NCBI RefSeq assembly: GCF_003719195.1
Contig: NZ_CP024996.1
Coordinates: 4,774,001-4,838,000, forward strand
Source of the DNA: Herbaspirillum rubrisubalbicans
GTDB lineage: Bacteria; Pseudomonadota; Gammaproteobacteria; Burkholderiales; Burkholderiaceae_D
Length of the DNA stretch: 64,000 bases
Direction: 5' to 3'
Under the pieces are notes generated by a model. The model ran no database searches. It was not told the DNA's origin and saw only the letters and a program-made list of their open reading frames with translations. The position numbers were made by a program, and so were the translations under genes. This document shows, piece after piece, positions 49,323 to 58,670 of the stretch (the stretch's first letter is position 1; each line of letters opens with the position of its first letter).

Positions 49323-50292
49323 GGTCAAACAGCCCGGCCTGGCCACCTCGGTGCAGGATGGCGGGCGCGAAGGTTATTACCACCTCGGCATTCCGCCCTC
49401 GGGCGCACTGGACCAATATGCCCTGCGCGCCGCCAACCTGCTGGTGGGCAATGCCGCCACCACCTCGGCACTGGAATGCACGCTCCTGGGCCCGCAACTG
49501 CAGTTCCAGCGCGACGCCCTGGTCGCGGTCACCGGCGCCCGGATGCAGCCGCGCGTGGATGGACTGGAACAGCCGCTGGATACCGCCTTCAAGGTGCGCA
49601 GCGGGCAGGTGTTGAGCTTCGATTACCCCAAGTCCGGTGCGCGCAGCTATATCGCCATCGGCGGCGGCATCGATGTGCCGGTGGTGCTGGAAAGCCGCTC
49701 CACTTATGGCCTGGGGGCATTGGGTGGATGGCAGGGACGCAAGCTGGCCAAGGACGATGAAATCCCGCTGGGCCGTCCCAGCGCGCAGGCACTGGAAGGT
49801 CGCGCCCTGCCCTTGTCGCTGGTGCCGGTGTATGCGCGCCAGACGACGCTGCGCGTGGTGCCCGGCCTGTATATACATCGCCTCACCGATGACGCCGTGG
49901 AGCGCTTCTTCGCCGACACCTGGACCGTCGGTTCCGAAGCCGACCGCATCGGCTACCGCTTCAAGGGCGGCCAGCCCATGCAATTCAGGCCGCGCGAGCA
50001 ACCCTTCGGCGCCGGCTCGGATCCCTCCAACATCGTCGATGCCTGCTATCCCATCGGCTCGATCCAGATCCCGGGCGGCCTGGAACCCATCGTGCTGCTG
50101 CGCGATGCGGTCTCCGGCGGCGGCTACGCCACCATCGGCACCGTCATCAGCGCCGACCTCGACCTGATCGGACAACTGCAACCCAATCACCAGGCGCAGT
50201 TCGAACGCGTCACGCTGGAACAGGCGCTGGAGGCCCGACGCCATTACCAGCAGCGCTTGCAGCGCCTGGGCAGTCTGTTGCACCACCTCTAG
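49312..50292 (+). CDS. pxpC: 5-oxoprolinase subunit PxpC (KipA/AHS2 family)
   Basis: 326 residues. AHS2 text: QPGLATSVQDGGREGYYHLGIPPSGALDQYALRAANLLVGN, ALECTLLGPQLQF, YIAIGGGIDVPVVLESRSTYGLGALGGWQGRKL, EADRIGYRFKGG, DAVSGGGYATIGTVISADLDLIGQLQP. Completes the oxoprolinase. Followed after 122 bp by the permease gene. Confidence 0.95.
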   Translation: MTIKVKQPGLATSVQDGGREGYYHLGIPPSGALDQYALRAANLLVGNAATTSALECTLLGPQLQFQRDALVAVTGARMQPRVDGLEQPLDTAFKVRSGQVLSFDYPKSGARSYIAIGGGIDVPVVLESRSTYGLGALGGWQGRKLAKDDEIPLGRPSAQALEGRALPLSLVPVYARQTTLRVVPGLYIHRLTDDAVERFFADTWTVGSEADRIGYRFKGGQPMQFRPREQPFGAGSDPSNIVDACYPIGSIQIPGGLEPIVLLRDAVSGGGYATIGTVISADLDLIGQLQPNHQAQFERVTLEQALEARRHYQQRLQRLGSLLHHL

Positions 50293-50414
50293 GCGTATCC
50301 CGCTCTCCCCCCAACACCAGGCCCACCCGCCTGGTGGGGGGAGCGGCTTGCCTGCAGCTTGCTTTCCTCTCAGCCTCATCGTTACCACTCTTTCATCTCT
50401 CCTGGAGAACTGAT

Positions 50415-51746
50415 ATGGCCGGCTTATCACAAACGCAGAACAAGGAAATCGACCTCTCCACCCAAAGCATTCCCGCCAGCGCCCGCATGGGCAAGCTCTC
50501 GCTGACGATGGCCTGGTGGGCCGTCTGCAGCGCGATCTTCTACATCGTGGTGGGGGCTTCGCTGGCGCTCACCTATGGCGCGCGCAATGCCTTGATCGGC
50601 ATGGTGCTGTCAGTCATCAGCTACGGGCTCATCAATGCCTGCATCAGCCGCTACGCCATGCGCACCGGGCTGTCGGTGGCGCTGTTCTCGCGCGTCCTGT
50701 TCGGCCGGCTGGGCGCTTCGCTGGCCACGCTGATCTTCTTTTCCACGGCGATCTATTACGCTGTATTCGAGGGCTCAGTGATCGCCGTGGCCCTGCATCA
50801 TCTGTATCCCTCGCTGCTCTATCCGGTGGCCGCGCTCATCGTGGTGCTCTATAGCGTGCCGCTGGTGTTTGGCAGCGTGCAGCACTGGCTGGACAAGTTC
50901 AACGGCGTGCTGCTGCCGTTCTACCTGCTGGGGCTATTGATGGCGCTGGTGCTGGCGGTGAGCCAGTATGGCTATCAGCCGCAGTGGCTCGACTTCGGCC
51001 CGGCGGTGCCGCCTGCCGATGGCTGGTGGAGCTGCTTCACCTATTACATGGGGGTGTGGGTGCTGATGATGTTCACCTTCGACTATGCCCGCTTCGGCAA
51101 GCCCGAAGATGCGACCTACCATGGCCGCTTCAATTTCGGGATGCCCTTCTACCTGGTCACCATTCTGCTCAATGGCGCCGCCGGCATCTACCTGGCCAGC
51201 AGCATCCCGCAGGAGGGCGCGCTCTCGGAAGTGTCGGTGGTGATGGCGATCCTGAAGCTGATGGGCGTCTGGGGCCTGCTCTTCGTATGGGTTACGCAGA
51301 CCCGCATCAACACGGCCAACTACTACCTGGCCACGGTGAACATGCAAGCCTTCTTCGGCAACCTGCTGGGGCTGCGCGCCTCACGGCTGGTATGGGCGGT
51401 GGTGGTGGGCGCGGTGGTGTATGGGCTGATGCTGGCTGACGTGTTTTCTTACCTGCTCAAGGCGCTGGCCTACCAGGGCGTGTTCGTGGTGGCCTGGGTG
51501 GGCGTGGCGCTGGCGCATATCCTCACTGCCAGCGACCACGGCGTGGTGGCCGATGGCGCGCCGGGCATCAACCGCGTGGGGCTGGGGGCGTGGTTCTGCG
51601 GCGTATTGCTGGGCTTCGTGCTGATGGAGATGGCGGGCTTCTGGCAGTCGCTGTCGGCGCCGTTGACCTTTGTGGTGTCGATGGGGGTGTATGCCTTGTT
51701 GCAGCAGCGGGGGCGCGCGGGCAAGACCTGGCAGACGGCAGATTGA
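50415..51746 (+). CDS. NCS1-type (cytosine/purine/hydantoin-like) permease
   Basis: 443 residues with about 12 hydrophobic spans (for example AWWAVCSAIFYIVVGASLALTYG and GVLLPFYLLGLLMALVLAV). MMFTFDYARFGKPEDATYHGRFNFGMPFYLVT fits the NCS1 family, and FVWVTQTRINTANYYLATVNMQAFF follows. Its place behind pxpC suggests import of 5-oxoproline or a related cyclic amide. Start ATG 50415 follows GGAG; earlier codons are not convincing. Confidence 0.88.
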   Translation: MAGLSQTQNKEIDLSTQSIPASARMGKLSLTMAWWAVCSAIFYIVVGASLALTYGARNALIGMVLSVISYGLINACISRYAMRTGLSVALFSRVLFGRLGASLATLIFFSTAIYYAVFEGSVIAVALHHLYPSLLYPVAALIVVLYSVPLVFGSVQHWLDKFNGVLLPFYLLGLLMALVLAVSQYGYQPQWLDFGPAVPPADGWWSCFTYYMGVWVLMMFTFDYARFGKPEDATYHGRFNFGMPFYLVTILLNGAAGIYLASSIPQEGALSEVSVVMAILKLMGVWGLLFVWVTQTRINTANYYLATVNMQAFFGNLLGLRASRLVWAVVVGAVVYGLMLADVFSYLLKALAYQGVFVVAWVGVALAHILTASDHGVVADGAPGINRVGLGAWFCGVLLGFVLMEMAGFWQSLSAPLTFVVSMGVYALLQQRGRAGKTWQTAD

Positions 51747-51766
51747 TTTCATTCCAACGCAACACG

Positions 51767-51791
51767 AGGGCACCCATGGGTGCCCTTTTTT
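51767..51791 (+). terminator. Rho-independent terminator of the pxp operon
   Basis: AGGGCACCC pairs with GGGTGCCCT around a 2-base centre, directly followed by a run of T. It lies 20 bp after the permease stop and closes the operon before the PAAR cassette. Confidence 0.9.
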
Positions 51792-51959
51792 GATGGCTCA
51801 ACGACCTGCAGTCGGTCACCGTGCGACACCGGCCACCAAAGATTTTCGAGGATCGCCAAGCGTTAGCGCCGATTGACCTGATTTGCCCGTAGAGGCAACT
51901 TATCCCGCCAAAAAGAGATTGATAGTCTCGACCGCTTTGACAGCGATCAGGAGCTAGGC

Positions 51960-52529
51960 ATGGCAATCATCGGTTTCATCGTGATGGGCGACCGCACGTC
52001 ACACGGCGGGGTAGTGATGTCGGGCGATCCGACCTGGACAGTGGACGGCCAGCCCATCGCCCGCATCGGCGACAAGGTGATCTGTCCGCGCTGCAAACGC
52101 GTGGCGACCATCAACAGCAGCCGCTTTCCGACAATCATGGATCACGGCCAGCCGGTGGTCTATGACCAGGACGTCACCGACTGCGGCGCAATCCTCTACT
52201 CACGGCACAACAATCACGCTGGCTGGGGCTCGCCAGACGAAGACAGCATCACGAACGAGCCGCCGGAACAGACCGCGCCGCGCCAAGCACCGCGCTTTCA
52301 GGAGCACTTTGTCCTGAGCAACAACACCACCGGCGAATTGCTCGCAGGCGTTCCCTACCTGATCAAGACAGGCGATGGCCGGACGGTGGAAGGCGAGACC
52401 GATGCCCAAGGCCGCACCGCTGTGGTCTGGACTGATTCACCCCTGCCTCTGCAAGTGATCGCGCGTCCCAAACCGATGGGCGGTGATGATCCCTACCATG
52501 TGCCGGATCGGCGTTGCGAGGATCTCTGA
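51960..52529 (+). CDS. PAAR-domain protein (T6SS spike tip/adaptor)
   Basis: 189 residues. N-terminal PAAR domain (GDRTSHGGVVMSGDPTWTVDGQPIARIGDKVICPRCKRVATI...) that caps the VgrG spike; C-terminal part LSNNTTGELLAGVPYLIKTGDGRTVEGETDAQGRT, a small beta domain often joined to PAAR or effectors. Its stop overlaps the effector ATG by 1 base (TGATG). It carries the nuclease effector to a VgrG, possibly the one at 2147-4861. Confidence 0.92.
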   Translation: MAIIGFIVMGDRTSHGGVVMSGDPTWTVDGQPIARIGDKVICPRCKRVATINSSRFPTIMDHGQPVVYDQDVTDCGAILYSRHNNHAGWGSPDEDSITNEPPEQTAPRQAPRFQEHFVLSNNTTGELLAGVPYLIKTGDGRTVEGETDAQGRTAVVWTDSPLPLQVIARPKPMGGDDPYHVPDRRCEDL

Positions 52530-53518
52530 TGGGAGAAGGTATCTCGCCATCGTCCCGCCCAATTGGCCGATCAGGTACGCACCAAGGGCCCAGAGGCCGC
52601 GTGTTGTCGCTCGACAATCCCATGGATCGTAGTTACCTGTGCGCGGTGATGTGCATGTGCAATCAGGGGACCAAACTCAAGGATAGCCTCGGGCGGGCCT
52701 TGAAGCAGCGCTGCACCACCGCCAGCATCTGGAATGACGAAGAGCGCAACCAACTGGTCTGGCGCTACAAGGCCGAAGTCGGATACAGCATGGCAAGCCA
52801 TCCGCCTGCGCCGCTGATGAGTCGGGAACAACCCAATCGTCCCAGTCGGTTTCCGCTAGGAAGAGCCATGGCCGATGGACTGCTCAAATGGCAGCTGGAT
52901 GGCAAGCCGCAGAAGGGCCTGTTGCGGATTCCTGACTGCATCATTCTTGCGACTACGGGCGAAGAGCTGGCCGCCATGCGGGCCTCAGGGAAGATTGATT
53001 GGAAGCGGCTGATGCCGGTGCAGGCAAATATTGAGCAGGTGGTGGAGATCAAGTTTGAAGGCGACAAACTGGGCAAAGAACAAATGAGCGACTATCAAAC
53101 GATCGCAGGGGATCCGGATAAGTTTCGCTTGCTCACGATCGCAGAGTGCGATTGTCAACGCGATACATCTGCGCCTGTGCAAGACCCCATCCGTGCCCCG
53201 GTCACCACACCAATGGAACAGGAACGCAAGGCAAAAGATCACTGGTATAGCCGGACGCCACCTCTCCCTGCTCCCATACCAGCCCCACAGCCGGTCAAGC
53301 CGCGCTACGGTCCAATCGCATCACAAGACGAAGGTATGCCGCTTGCCGACTATCTCAAAGGTGCCGCAGTGGTCGGCGGCACGATTCTGGTGGGCGCCAT
53401 CGCCATTGCAGCCCTTCCTCTTGAGGCTGCAGGTGCTGCCGCTGCGGCGTTGGTCGTACTGGTAGCCGGGACAAGAACGGCCAATGCGAATCAAAAAGAC
53501 GACAAGGATAAACACTGA
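52529..53518 (+). CDS. VRR-NUC domain nuclease, probable T6SS effector
   Basis: 329 residues. The VRR-NUC (PD-(D/E)xK) site is visible: Asp136 in RIPDCI, Glu173 and Lys175 in VVEIKFEGD, then GKEQMSDYQTIAGDPDKFRLL. This spacing fits T6SS VRR-NUC toxins that cut DNA. After a Pro-rich linker there is a hydrophobic C-terminal segment (VVGGTILVGAIAIAALPLEAAGAAAAALVVLVAG), possibly a membrane-crossing helper. It starts in the PAAR stop codon and its own stop overlaps the next ATG, so three genes are coupled. Confidence 0.88.
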   Translation: MGEGISPSSRPIGRSGTHQGPRGRVLSLDNPMDRSYLCAVMCMCNQGTKLKDSLGRALKQRCTTASIWNDEERNQLVWRYKAEVGYSMASHPPAPLMSREQPNRPSRFPLGRAMADGLLKWQLDGKPQKGLLRIPDCIILATTGEELAAMRASGKIDWKRLMPVQANIEQVVEIKFEGDKLGKEQMSDYQTIAGDPDKFRLLTIAECDCQRDTSAPVQDPIRAPVTTPMEQERKAKDHWYSRTPPLPAPIPAPQPVKPRYGPIASQDEGMPLADYLKGAAVVGGTILVGAIAIAALPLEAAGAAAAALVVLVAGTRTANANQKDDKDKH

Positions 53519-53568
53519 TGAAACATGGTTTGGAGAAAATCGAAGCCCTGCTTCCGGATTTTTAATAT

Positions 53569-54720
53569 GTGGACGATGACCGGATCATCACAAGCGTCGG
53601 GCTGACCGCCTCTCTTTATTTCTGGGGCGGCCATACACCGGAGAAACGCCAAGCAATCATTGAATTATTCGAGGCGTACGAAGAAGCCTACGGGAGCGAA
53701 TTGAAGTGGGGTTGCGATCCCGAGAGCTGGCAGACCAGAAAACTTGCCGGCAAAAAGTTTCCCAAGCTACGCGACTACGCCGCCAAACTCGATGAAGATG
53801 ACTGCATCGAGTGGTACCTTTCTTCCGGGGAGCATCGCGAGCAGTCCACGGAATATGCGATCTTCTGCCTGACCGAACGAGGCTGGCACAAGGGCCGCAT
53901 ATCAGAACTTTACTTCCAGCTGCCACGCAGTCACGCTTTCGATCCCCATCATCGCAAGACGCTTGACAGCTTGCTCTTGCGCGCGATCGAAACGCTCAAT
54001 CCCTTCCATGGCCGAGTGGGACTGGCCGCCGTCCTGCCCGAGCAAACTATTCCCTACGAGCCGGAAGCTTTTGATCTGGCGACCCGCTACCGCACGCTCT
54101 ACATTCCCGGTGCCGGCGACTTCATGCGTGCGCCCTATGGCCCGAAGAGCGTTGACTGGATCACGATCATCGGTGACGTTCTGGCCGAGCGTTGCGGCGG
54201 GATCGATGCCTATACGAATCATTGTCACCAGCTTGGCATCACATCCATTCGTCACGGAAATTCTCTGGTAATGCGCGCAGGAGAGACGCCGGAAATCGGA
54301 CCAGTGGAAGAGGCGATATCGGAGGCCTATGCCAGAGTCAATGCAGCGCTGCGCCCCTTGCGCGACGGTGCCTACAATTCCATGGGCAGCGCATCCAATT
54401 GGGGCGAGCTGCGCTTCAATTATTGCACCTCCGATCTGTGGATTCGACGCTTTGATCAAAGTGACGCGTGGCCGCCCGTTTTCCCGCTTGATCCCGCAGA
54501 CCTGCTTGCAGGAAGCACTCCCAAAAAGAAAATCAGATTGAAAACAGGCCAGCCCAGCCCCTGCTATGGCCGCTTCCACCGCCCCGGCACAGAAAAATTC
54601 GGCGTGATCCTGATGCCCGGCGACATCGCCCCCTACTGGCTGAACCTGGGACCGCACGGCGAATTCCTCGGACGCGAGGCCATCACCTGGGAACAGGCCC
54701 TAACTATCCTCCCCCTTTGA
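53569..54720 (+). CDS. DUF3396 (type VI immunity) protein, 5' end interrupted by a stop codon
   Basis: 383 residues from GTG 53569 (MDDDRIITSVGLTASLYFWGGHTPEKR). The family is the usual partner of VRR-NUC effectors (ELKWGCDPESW, NPFHGRVGLAAVLPEQ). An ATG at 53518 overlaps the effector stop and reads MKHGLEKIEALLPDF before TAA at 53563-53565, in the same frame as the rest. The expected gene thus starts at 53518 and has a nonsense codon at position 16; the GTG two codons later may allow reinitiation. Loss of about 17 residues may or may not destroy immunity. Cytoplasmic, as expected against a DNase. Confidence 0.8.
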   Translation: MDDDRIITSVGLTASLYFWGGHTPEKRQAIIELFEAYEEAYGSELKWGCDPESWQTRKLAGKKFPKLRDYAAKLDEDDCIEWYLSSGEHREQSTEYAIFCLTERGWHKGRISELYFQLPRSHAFDPHHRKTLDSLLLRAIETLNPFHGRVGLAAVLPEQTIPYEPEAFDLATRYRTLYIPGAGDFMRAPYGPKSVDWITIIGDVLAERCGGIDAYTNHCHQLGITSIRHGNSLVMRAGETPEIGPVEEAISEAYARVNAALRPLRDGAYNSMGSASNWGELRFNYCTSDLWIRRFDQSDAWPPVFPLDPADLLAGSTPKKKIRLKTGQPSPCYGRFHRPGTEKFGVILMPGDIAPYWLNLGPHGEFLGREAITWEQALTILPL

Positions 54721-54835
54721 AGCAACACCCAAAAAGGAATCTGTCCTCAACGTCGAAAATACAAGGCATCTCTGCGGTGAACAGCCCCGAATCACCGCAG
54801 GATGCGCGTTGTTTAACATGCCACGGGCAGCAGGA

Positions 54836-55672
54836 TCAATTAGAACTCACGCTGCGCGGAACCAGGCTCGCCGTCTCGCGCGCCACCCCCAGATAACTCT
54901 CCACGATCTTGCGATCCGCCGCCAACACCCCGGCCGGTCCCTCGCAGACCATCTCGCCCATCTCCAGCACATAGCCATGATCGGCCACCTGCAAGGCGGC
55001 CCGCGCATTCTGTTCCACCAGCAAGGTGGCCACGCCGGTGCTGCGCAACTGGCTGATGATGGACAGAATTTCCTTGGTGATCAACGGCGCCAGTCCCAGG
55101 CTGGGTTCATCGAGCATCAGCACCTGCGGCTTGGCCATGAGCGCGCGGCCCACCGCCAGCATCTGGCGCTCGCCGCCGGAGAGCGTGCCGGCCGCCTGCT
55201 TGCGGCGTTCCTTCAGACGCGGAAAGAGCGTATAGACGAAATCCTGCTGGTCCAGGTAACCCGATTCCCCATTGCGCCGCCGCTTGTAGGCGCCCAGCAG
55301 CAGATTGTCTTCCACCGTCATGCTGGTAAATAATTCGCGCTTTTCCGGTACCAGCGACAGCCCGCGGGCCACGCGCTCTTCCACTTCCATCTGGCTCACA
55401 TCCTCACCCTGAAACAGGATACGGCCACTGGCCTCCGCTCCGGCCGGCATGGCGCCCATCATGGCATTGAGCAGGGTGGACTTGCCCGCGCCATTGGGGC
55501 CGATGACGGTGACGATCTGGCCGGCACGCAGCGACAGCGCCGCATCGGTGAGCGCAGCGACCTTGCCGTAGCGGGCCGACAGACCCGTCACTTGCAGCAG
55601 CACCGGGGCAGTAGTGGCGCGCACTTCGGCCTGGCTGGGGGCGGGGTTCATCACGGTGGCAGCGGTCATCAT
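54836..55672 (-). CDS. livF: Branched-chain-type ABC transporter ATPase LivF
   Basis: 278 residues. Walker A GPNGAGKST, signature TLSGGERQMLAVGRAL, Walker B PQVLMLDEPSLGLAP. Its start overlaps the end of the livM-livG fusion gene. Part of a four-component uptake system placed in the phenylacetate gene region. Confidence 0.94.
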   Translation of the reverse strand: MMTAATVMNPAPSQAEVRATTAPVLLQVTGLSARYGKVAALTDAALSLRAGQIVTVIGPNGAGKSTLLNAMMGAMPAGAEASGRILFQGEDVSQMEVEERVARGLSLVPEKRELFTSMTVEDNLLLGAYKRRRNGESGYLDQQDFVYTLFPRLKERRKQAAGTLSGGERQMLAVGRALMAKPQVLMLDEPSLGLAPLITKEILSIISQLRSTGVATLLVEQNARAALQVADHGYVLEMGEMVCEGPAGVLAADRKIVESYLGVARETASLVPRSVSSN

Positions 55673-57459
55673 TGGGCTCCTCCCAGGTAGGCTTCCAGCA
55701 CGGCCGGGTGGACCTGGATCTGGGCCGGCGTGCCCTCGGCAATCTTGCTGCCGAATTCCATGACCACGATGTGGTCGGTCAATTGCATCACGAAGTCCAT
55801 GTCGTGCTCCACCAGCAGCACCGCCATGCCTTCGCCGCGCAGCTTGTCCAGCAAGGCCGCCAGGGCTTGTTTTTCTTTCAGGCGCAGGCCGGCGGCCGGT
55901 TCATCCAGCAATAGCAGGGCCGGGTCGCAGCACAGCGCGCGGGCGATTTCCAGGATGCGCTGCTGGCCCAGCGCCAGGCTGCCGGCAGGCCGGTGCATCA
56001 GCTCGCCCAGGCCGACGCGTTCCAGTTGGCGCCGCGCTTCGCTCAAGATGCGCGCTTCTTCCCGTCGATTGCCCCGCACCAGGCTGGCCAGGATGCCGCG
56101 CTGGGGCGCGAATTCACCGCGCCGGAAAGCGCCCATGGCGGCGTTTTCCAGCACACTCATGCCCGGCACCAGTCGCACATGCTGGAAGGTGCGGGCAATG
56201 CCACGGCTGGCGATGTCGCGCGAGGACAAGCCCGCCAGCGATTGCCCGCGATAATCGAGCTTGCCGCTGGTGATCGACAGCACCCCGGTCACCAGGTTGA
56301 AGGTGGTCGACTTGCCGGCGCCATTGGGGCCGATCAGACCGACGATCTCGCCCGCCTTGACCGAGAAGCTCACATCGTTGACCGCCACCAATCCGCCGAA
56401 CTGCTTGCGGGCAGCCTGCACGTCCAGGATCACTTCGCCGCGCGTGGGCTTGGGGAGCTGCGCCAAGGCCGCTGCATCGGCCGGCAGGCGCGGCGCCAGG
56501 CGCCGTCCGAAGCGCGCTTGCAGGCGCGGCCATAGACCTTCATTGGCGAACTGCAGGAAGATCACCAGGGCAATGCCAAAGACGATGGCCTCGAAGTTGC
56601 CGCCGGTTCCCAGCACACCGGGCAACCACTCCTGCAGGAAGTTGCTCAACACCGCCAGCAAACCCGCTCCCAGCAGCGCGCCCCACACGTAGCCGGCGCC
56701 GCCCACCACCACCATCAGCAGGTAATCGATGCCGTACTTCAGACCGAAGGGCGTGGGATTGACCGCCTGTTGCAGGTGCGCATACAACCAGCCCGAAATC
56801 CCCGCCAGCACCGCCGCATAGACGAAGATGACGATCTTCAGCCGCGCCGTGTCCACTCCCATCGCCTCCGGCATCACGGTGCCGAAGCGAAGCGCACGCA
56901 CGGCACGACCGGCGCGCGAGTCGAGGAAATTGAGCACCGATACCAGCGCCAGGATCACCACCACCCAGATCAGCAGGTACATCGAGGGGCCATTGCCGAA
57001 CTCGACACTGCCGATGGCGATGGCGGGAATACCGTTGATGCCGTCATGCTTGCCCAGCATCTCCAGATTGCCGAACAGGTAGTACAGCGACAGCCCCCAG
57101 GCAATGGTGGACAACGGCAGGTAGTGGCCGGAGATGCGCATGGTCAGCGCACCGATCAGGAAGGCCGACAAGGCGGTCAGCGCAATGCCGGCCAGCAGGC
57201 CGATCCAGGGCGAAAGTCCAAACTGCGTAGTGAGGTAGGCCGTGGTGTAGGCGCCGATGCCGACGAAGGCAGCCTGGCCGAAGGAGATCAGGCCGGCCAC
57301 GCCGGTCAGCAGCACCAGACCCAGGGCGACGATGGCGTACAGGCCGACGTAGGACAGCAGAGTCACCCAGAATGGCGGCAACCCCAGTAGCGGCAAAGCC
57401 AGCACGATGGCGAAAAACAGCACCGGCAGCGCGGCGCGATGCGATGTGAAAGCATTCAT
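55669..57459 (-). CDS. Fused LivM permease and LivG ATPase
   Basis: 596 residues. Residues 1-320 are a LivM-type permease (GVAGLISFGQAAFVGIGAYTTAYL, YLLMVVVGGAGYVWGALLGAGLL); residues about 345-590 are a LivG ATPase (GLIGPNGAGKST, LALGQQRILEIARALCCDPALLLLDEPAAGL). The two are usually separate genes; natural LivM-LivG fusions are known in betaproteobacteria. Forms the transporter with LivH and LivF. Confidence 0.94.
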   Translation of the reverse strand: MNAFTSHRAALPVLFFAIVLALPLLGLPPFWVTLLSYVGLYAIVALGLVLLTGVAGLISFGQAAFVGIGAYTTAYLTTQFGLSPWIGLLAGIALTALSAFLIGALTMRISGHYLPLSTIAWGLSLYYLFGNLEMLGKHDGINGIPAIAIGSVEFGNGPSMYLLIWVVVILALVSVLNFLDSRAGRAVRALRFGTVMPEAMGVDTARLKIVIFVYAAVLAGISGWLYAHLQQAVNPTPFGLKYGIDYLLMVVVGGAGYVWGALLGAGLLAVLSNFLQEWLPGVLGTGGNFEAIVFGIALVIFLQFANEGLWPRLQARFGRRLAPRLPADAAALAQLPKPTRGEVILDVQAARKQFGGLVAVNDVSFSVKAGEIVGLIGPNGAGKSTTFNLVTGVLSITSGKLDYRGQSLAGLSSRDIASRGIARTFQHVRLVPGMSVLENAAMGAFRRGEFAPQRGILASLVRGNRREEARILSEARRQLERVGLGELMHRPAGSLALGQQRILEIARALCCDPALLLLDEPAAGLRLKEKQALAALLDKLRGEGMAVLLVEHDMDFVMQLTDHIVVMEFGSKIAEGTPAQIQVHPAVLEAYLGGAQ

Positions 57460-57469
57460 GGCGGCCTCC

Positions 57470-58522
57470 TCAGGCTTCTTCGTCGATGTGGTGGCTGGTC
57501 AGCGAGCGCCACAGCAGGATGGGGATGATGACCGTGAAGACGATCAATTCCTTGTAGGAGCTGGCCCAGAAGGAAGAAAAACTCTCGATCAGCCCCACCG
57601 CCACCGAACCCAGCGCCGCAATCGGATAACTGGCCAGGCCACCGAAGATGGCGCCGACGAAACCCTTCAAGGCGATGATGAAACCGGACTCGTAGTTGAC
57701 GATGGTGAAAGGTGCAATCAGGATGCCGCACAGCGCGCCGATGCCAGCGGCCATCGCAAAGGACAGCTTGCCGGCCTGGTTGATGCCCACCCCCACCAGG
57801 CGCGCCCCCAGACGATTGACGGCAGTGGCGCGCAAGGCCTTGCCGGTCAGGGTGCGTTCGAAGAAGACATAGATCACTGCGATCAGCGCCGCCACCGTGA
57901 CCAGCACGATCACGCTCTGGCCCGACACCGGGCTCTCACCCAGGTTGAACTGCAGCTCGGTGAAGGGCCGCGTATTGGTCCCTTCCGGTCCGAACATCAG
58001 CAAGCCCAGGCCGACCATGGCCAGGTGCACACCCAGCGAGACGATCAGCAGCACCAGCACGCTGGAGTGCGCCAGCGGCTGGTAGGCCACGCGATAGATC
58101 ATCGGCCCCATCGGTACCACGATCAAGAGCGCCAGCAAGATCTGCCAAGGCATGGCCAGGGCTTGCAGATCGAGGTAGCGCGTGACGGCATAGAGCGCCA
58201 CCGGCAGCGCGACATGGGTCGCCAGCAGCAACGGCAGGCGCCGCAGCAAGCGCGTGCGGGTAGCGGCCAGGCGCAGGGCGGCGCCGGCTTCCACTGCCAG
58301 GGTCACGCCGCCCAGCGCCACCAGCAGCAGCGCCGTGCCGGGCGCCTGGCCGTTCTGGATGGCCGCCAGCGTCAAGGCGCCGAAGGCGACGAACTCGCCC
58401 TGCGGCAGGAAAATCACCCGTGTCACTGAAAACACCAGCACCAGCGCCAGCGACAGCAGCGCATAGATGGCGCCGGTCGTGATGCCGTCCTGGATCAGCA
58501 CGGTCAGAATGCTCGTATCCAC
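57470..58522 (-). CDS. livH: Branched-chain-type ABC permease LivH
   Basis: 350 residues, longer than usual LivH because of an extra internal loop. Typical text: DGITTGAIYALLSLALVLVFSVTRVIFLPQGEFVAFGAL, VYFFERTLTGKALRATAVNRLGARLVGVGINQAGKLSFAMAAGIGALCGIL, GFIIALKGFVGAIFGGLASYPIAALGSVAVGLIES. Starts 148 bp after paaZ. Confidence 0.93.
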   Translation of the reverse strand: MDTSILTVLIQDGITTGAIYALLSLALVLVFSVTRVIFLPQGEFVAFGALTLAAIQNGQAPGTALLLVALGGVTLAVEAGAALRLAATRTRLLRRLPLLLATHVALPVALYAVTRYLDLQALAMPWQILLALLIVVPMGPMIYRVAYQPLAHSSVLVLLIVSLGVHLAMVGLGLLMFGPEGTNTRPFTELQFNLGESPVSGQSVIVLVTVAALIAVIYVFFERTLTGKALRATAVNRLGARLVGVGINQAGKLSFAMAAGIGALCGILIAPFTIVNYESGFIIALKGFVGAIFGGLASYPIAALGSVAVGLIESFSSFWASSYKELIVFTVIIPILLWRSLTSHHIDEEA

Positions 58523-58635
58523 TTGTCTCCTCCTGTTGATGCCGGCCGCCGCAGTTCGGGCTGCGACTGGCCGGTAGATGCCTGGTTCTTGTCTATATGA
58601 ACCTTTTAGGCTTTTTTTCTGGTCTCTGGCGCGGA

Positions 58636-58647
58636 TACCACTTGGTA
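58636..58647. promoter_or_regulatory. Inverted repeat upstream of livH
   Basis: TACCA-CT-TGGTA, a 5-bp perfect inverted repeat with 2-base centre in the 148-bp paaZ-livH spacer. It could be an operator; the repressor is unknown and it does not resemble the site upstream of paaY. Confidence 0.3.
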
Positions 58648-58670
58648 CATGAAGCTTTCTTCCAGCAACC

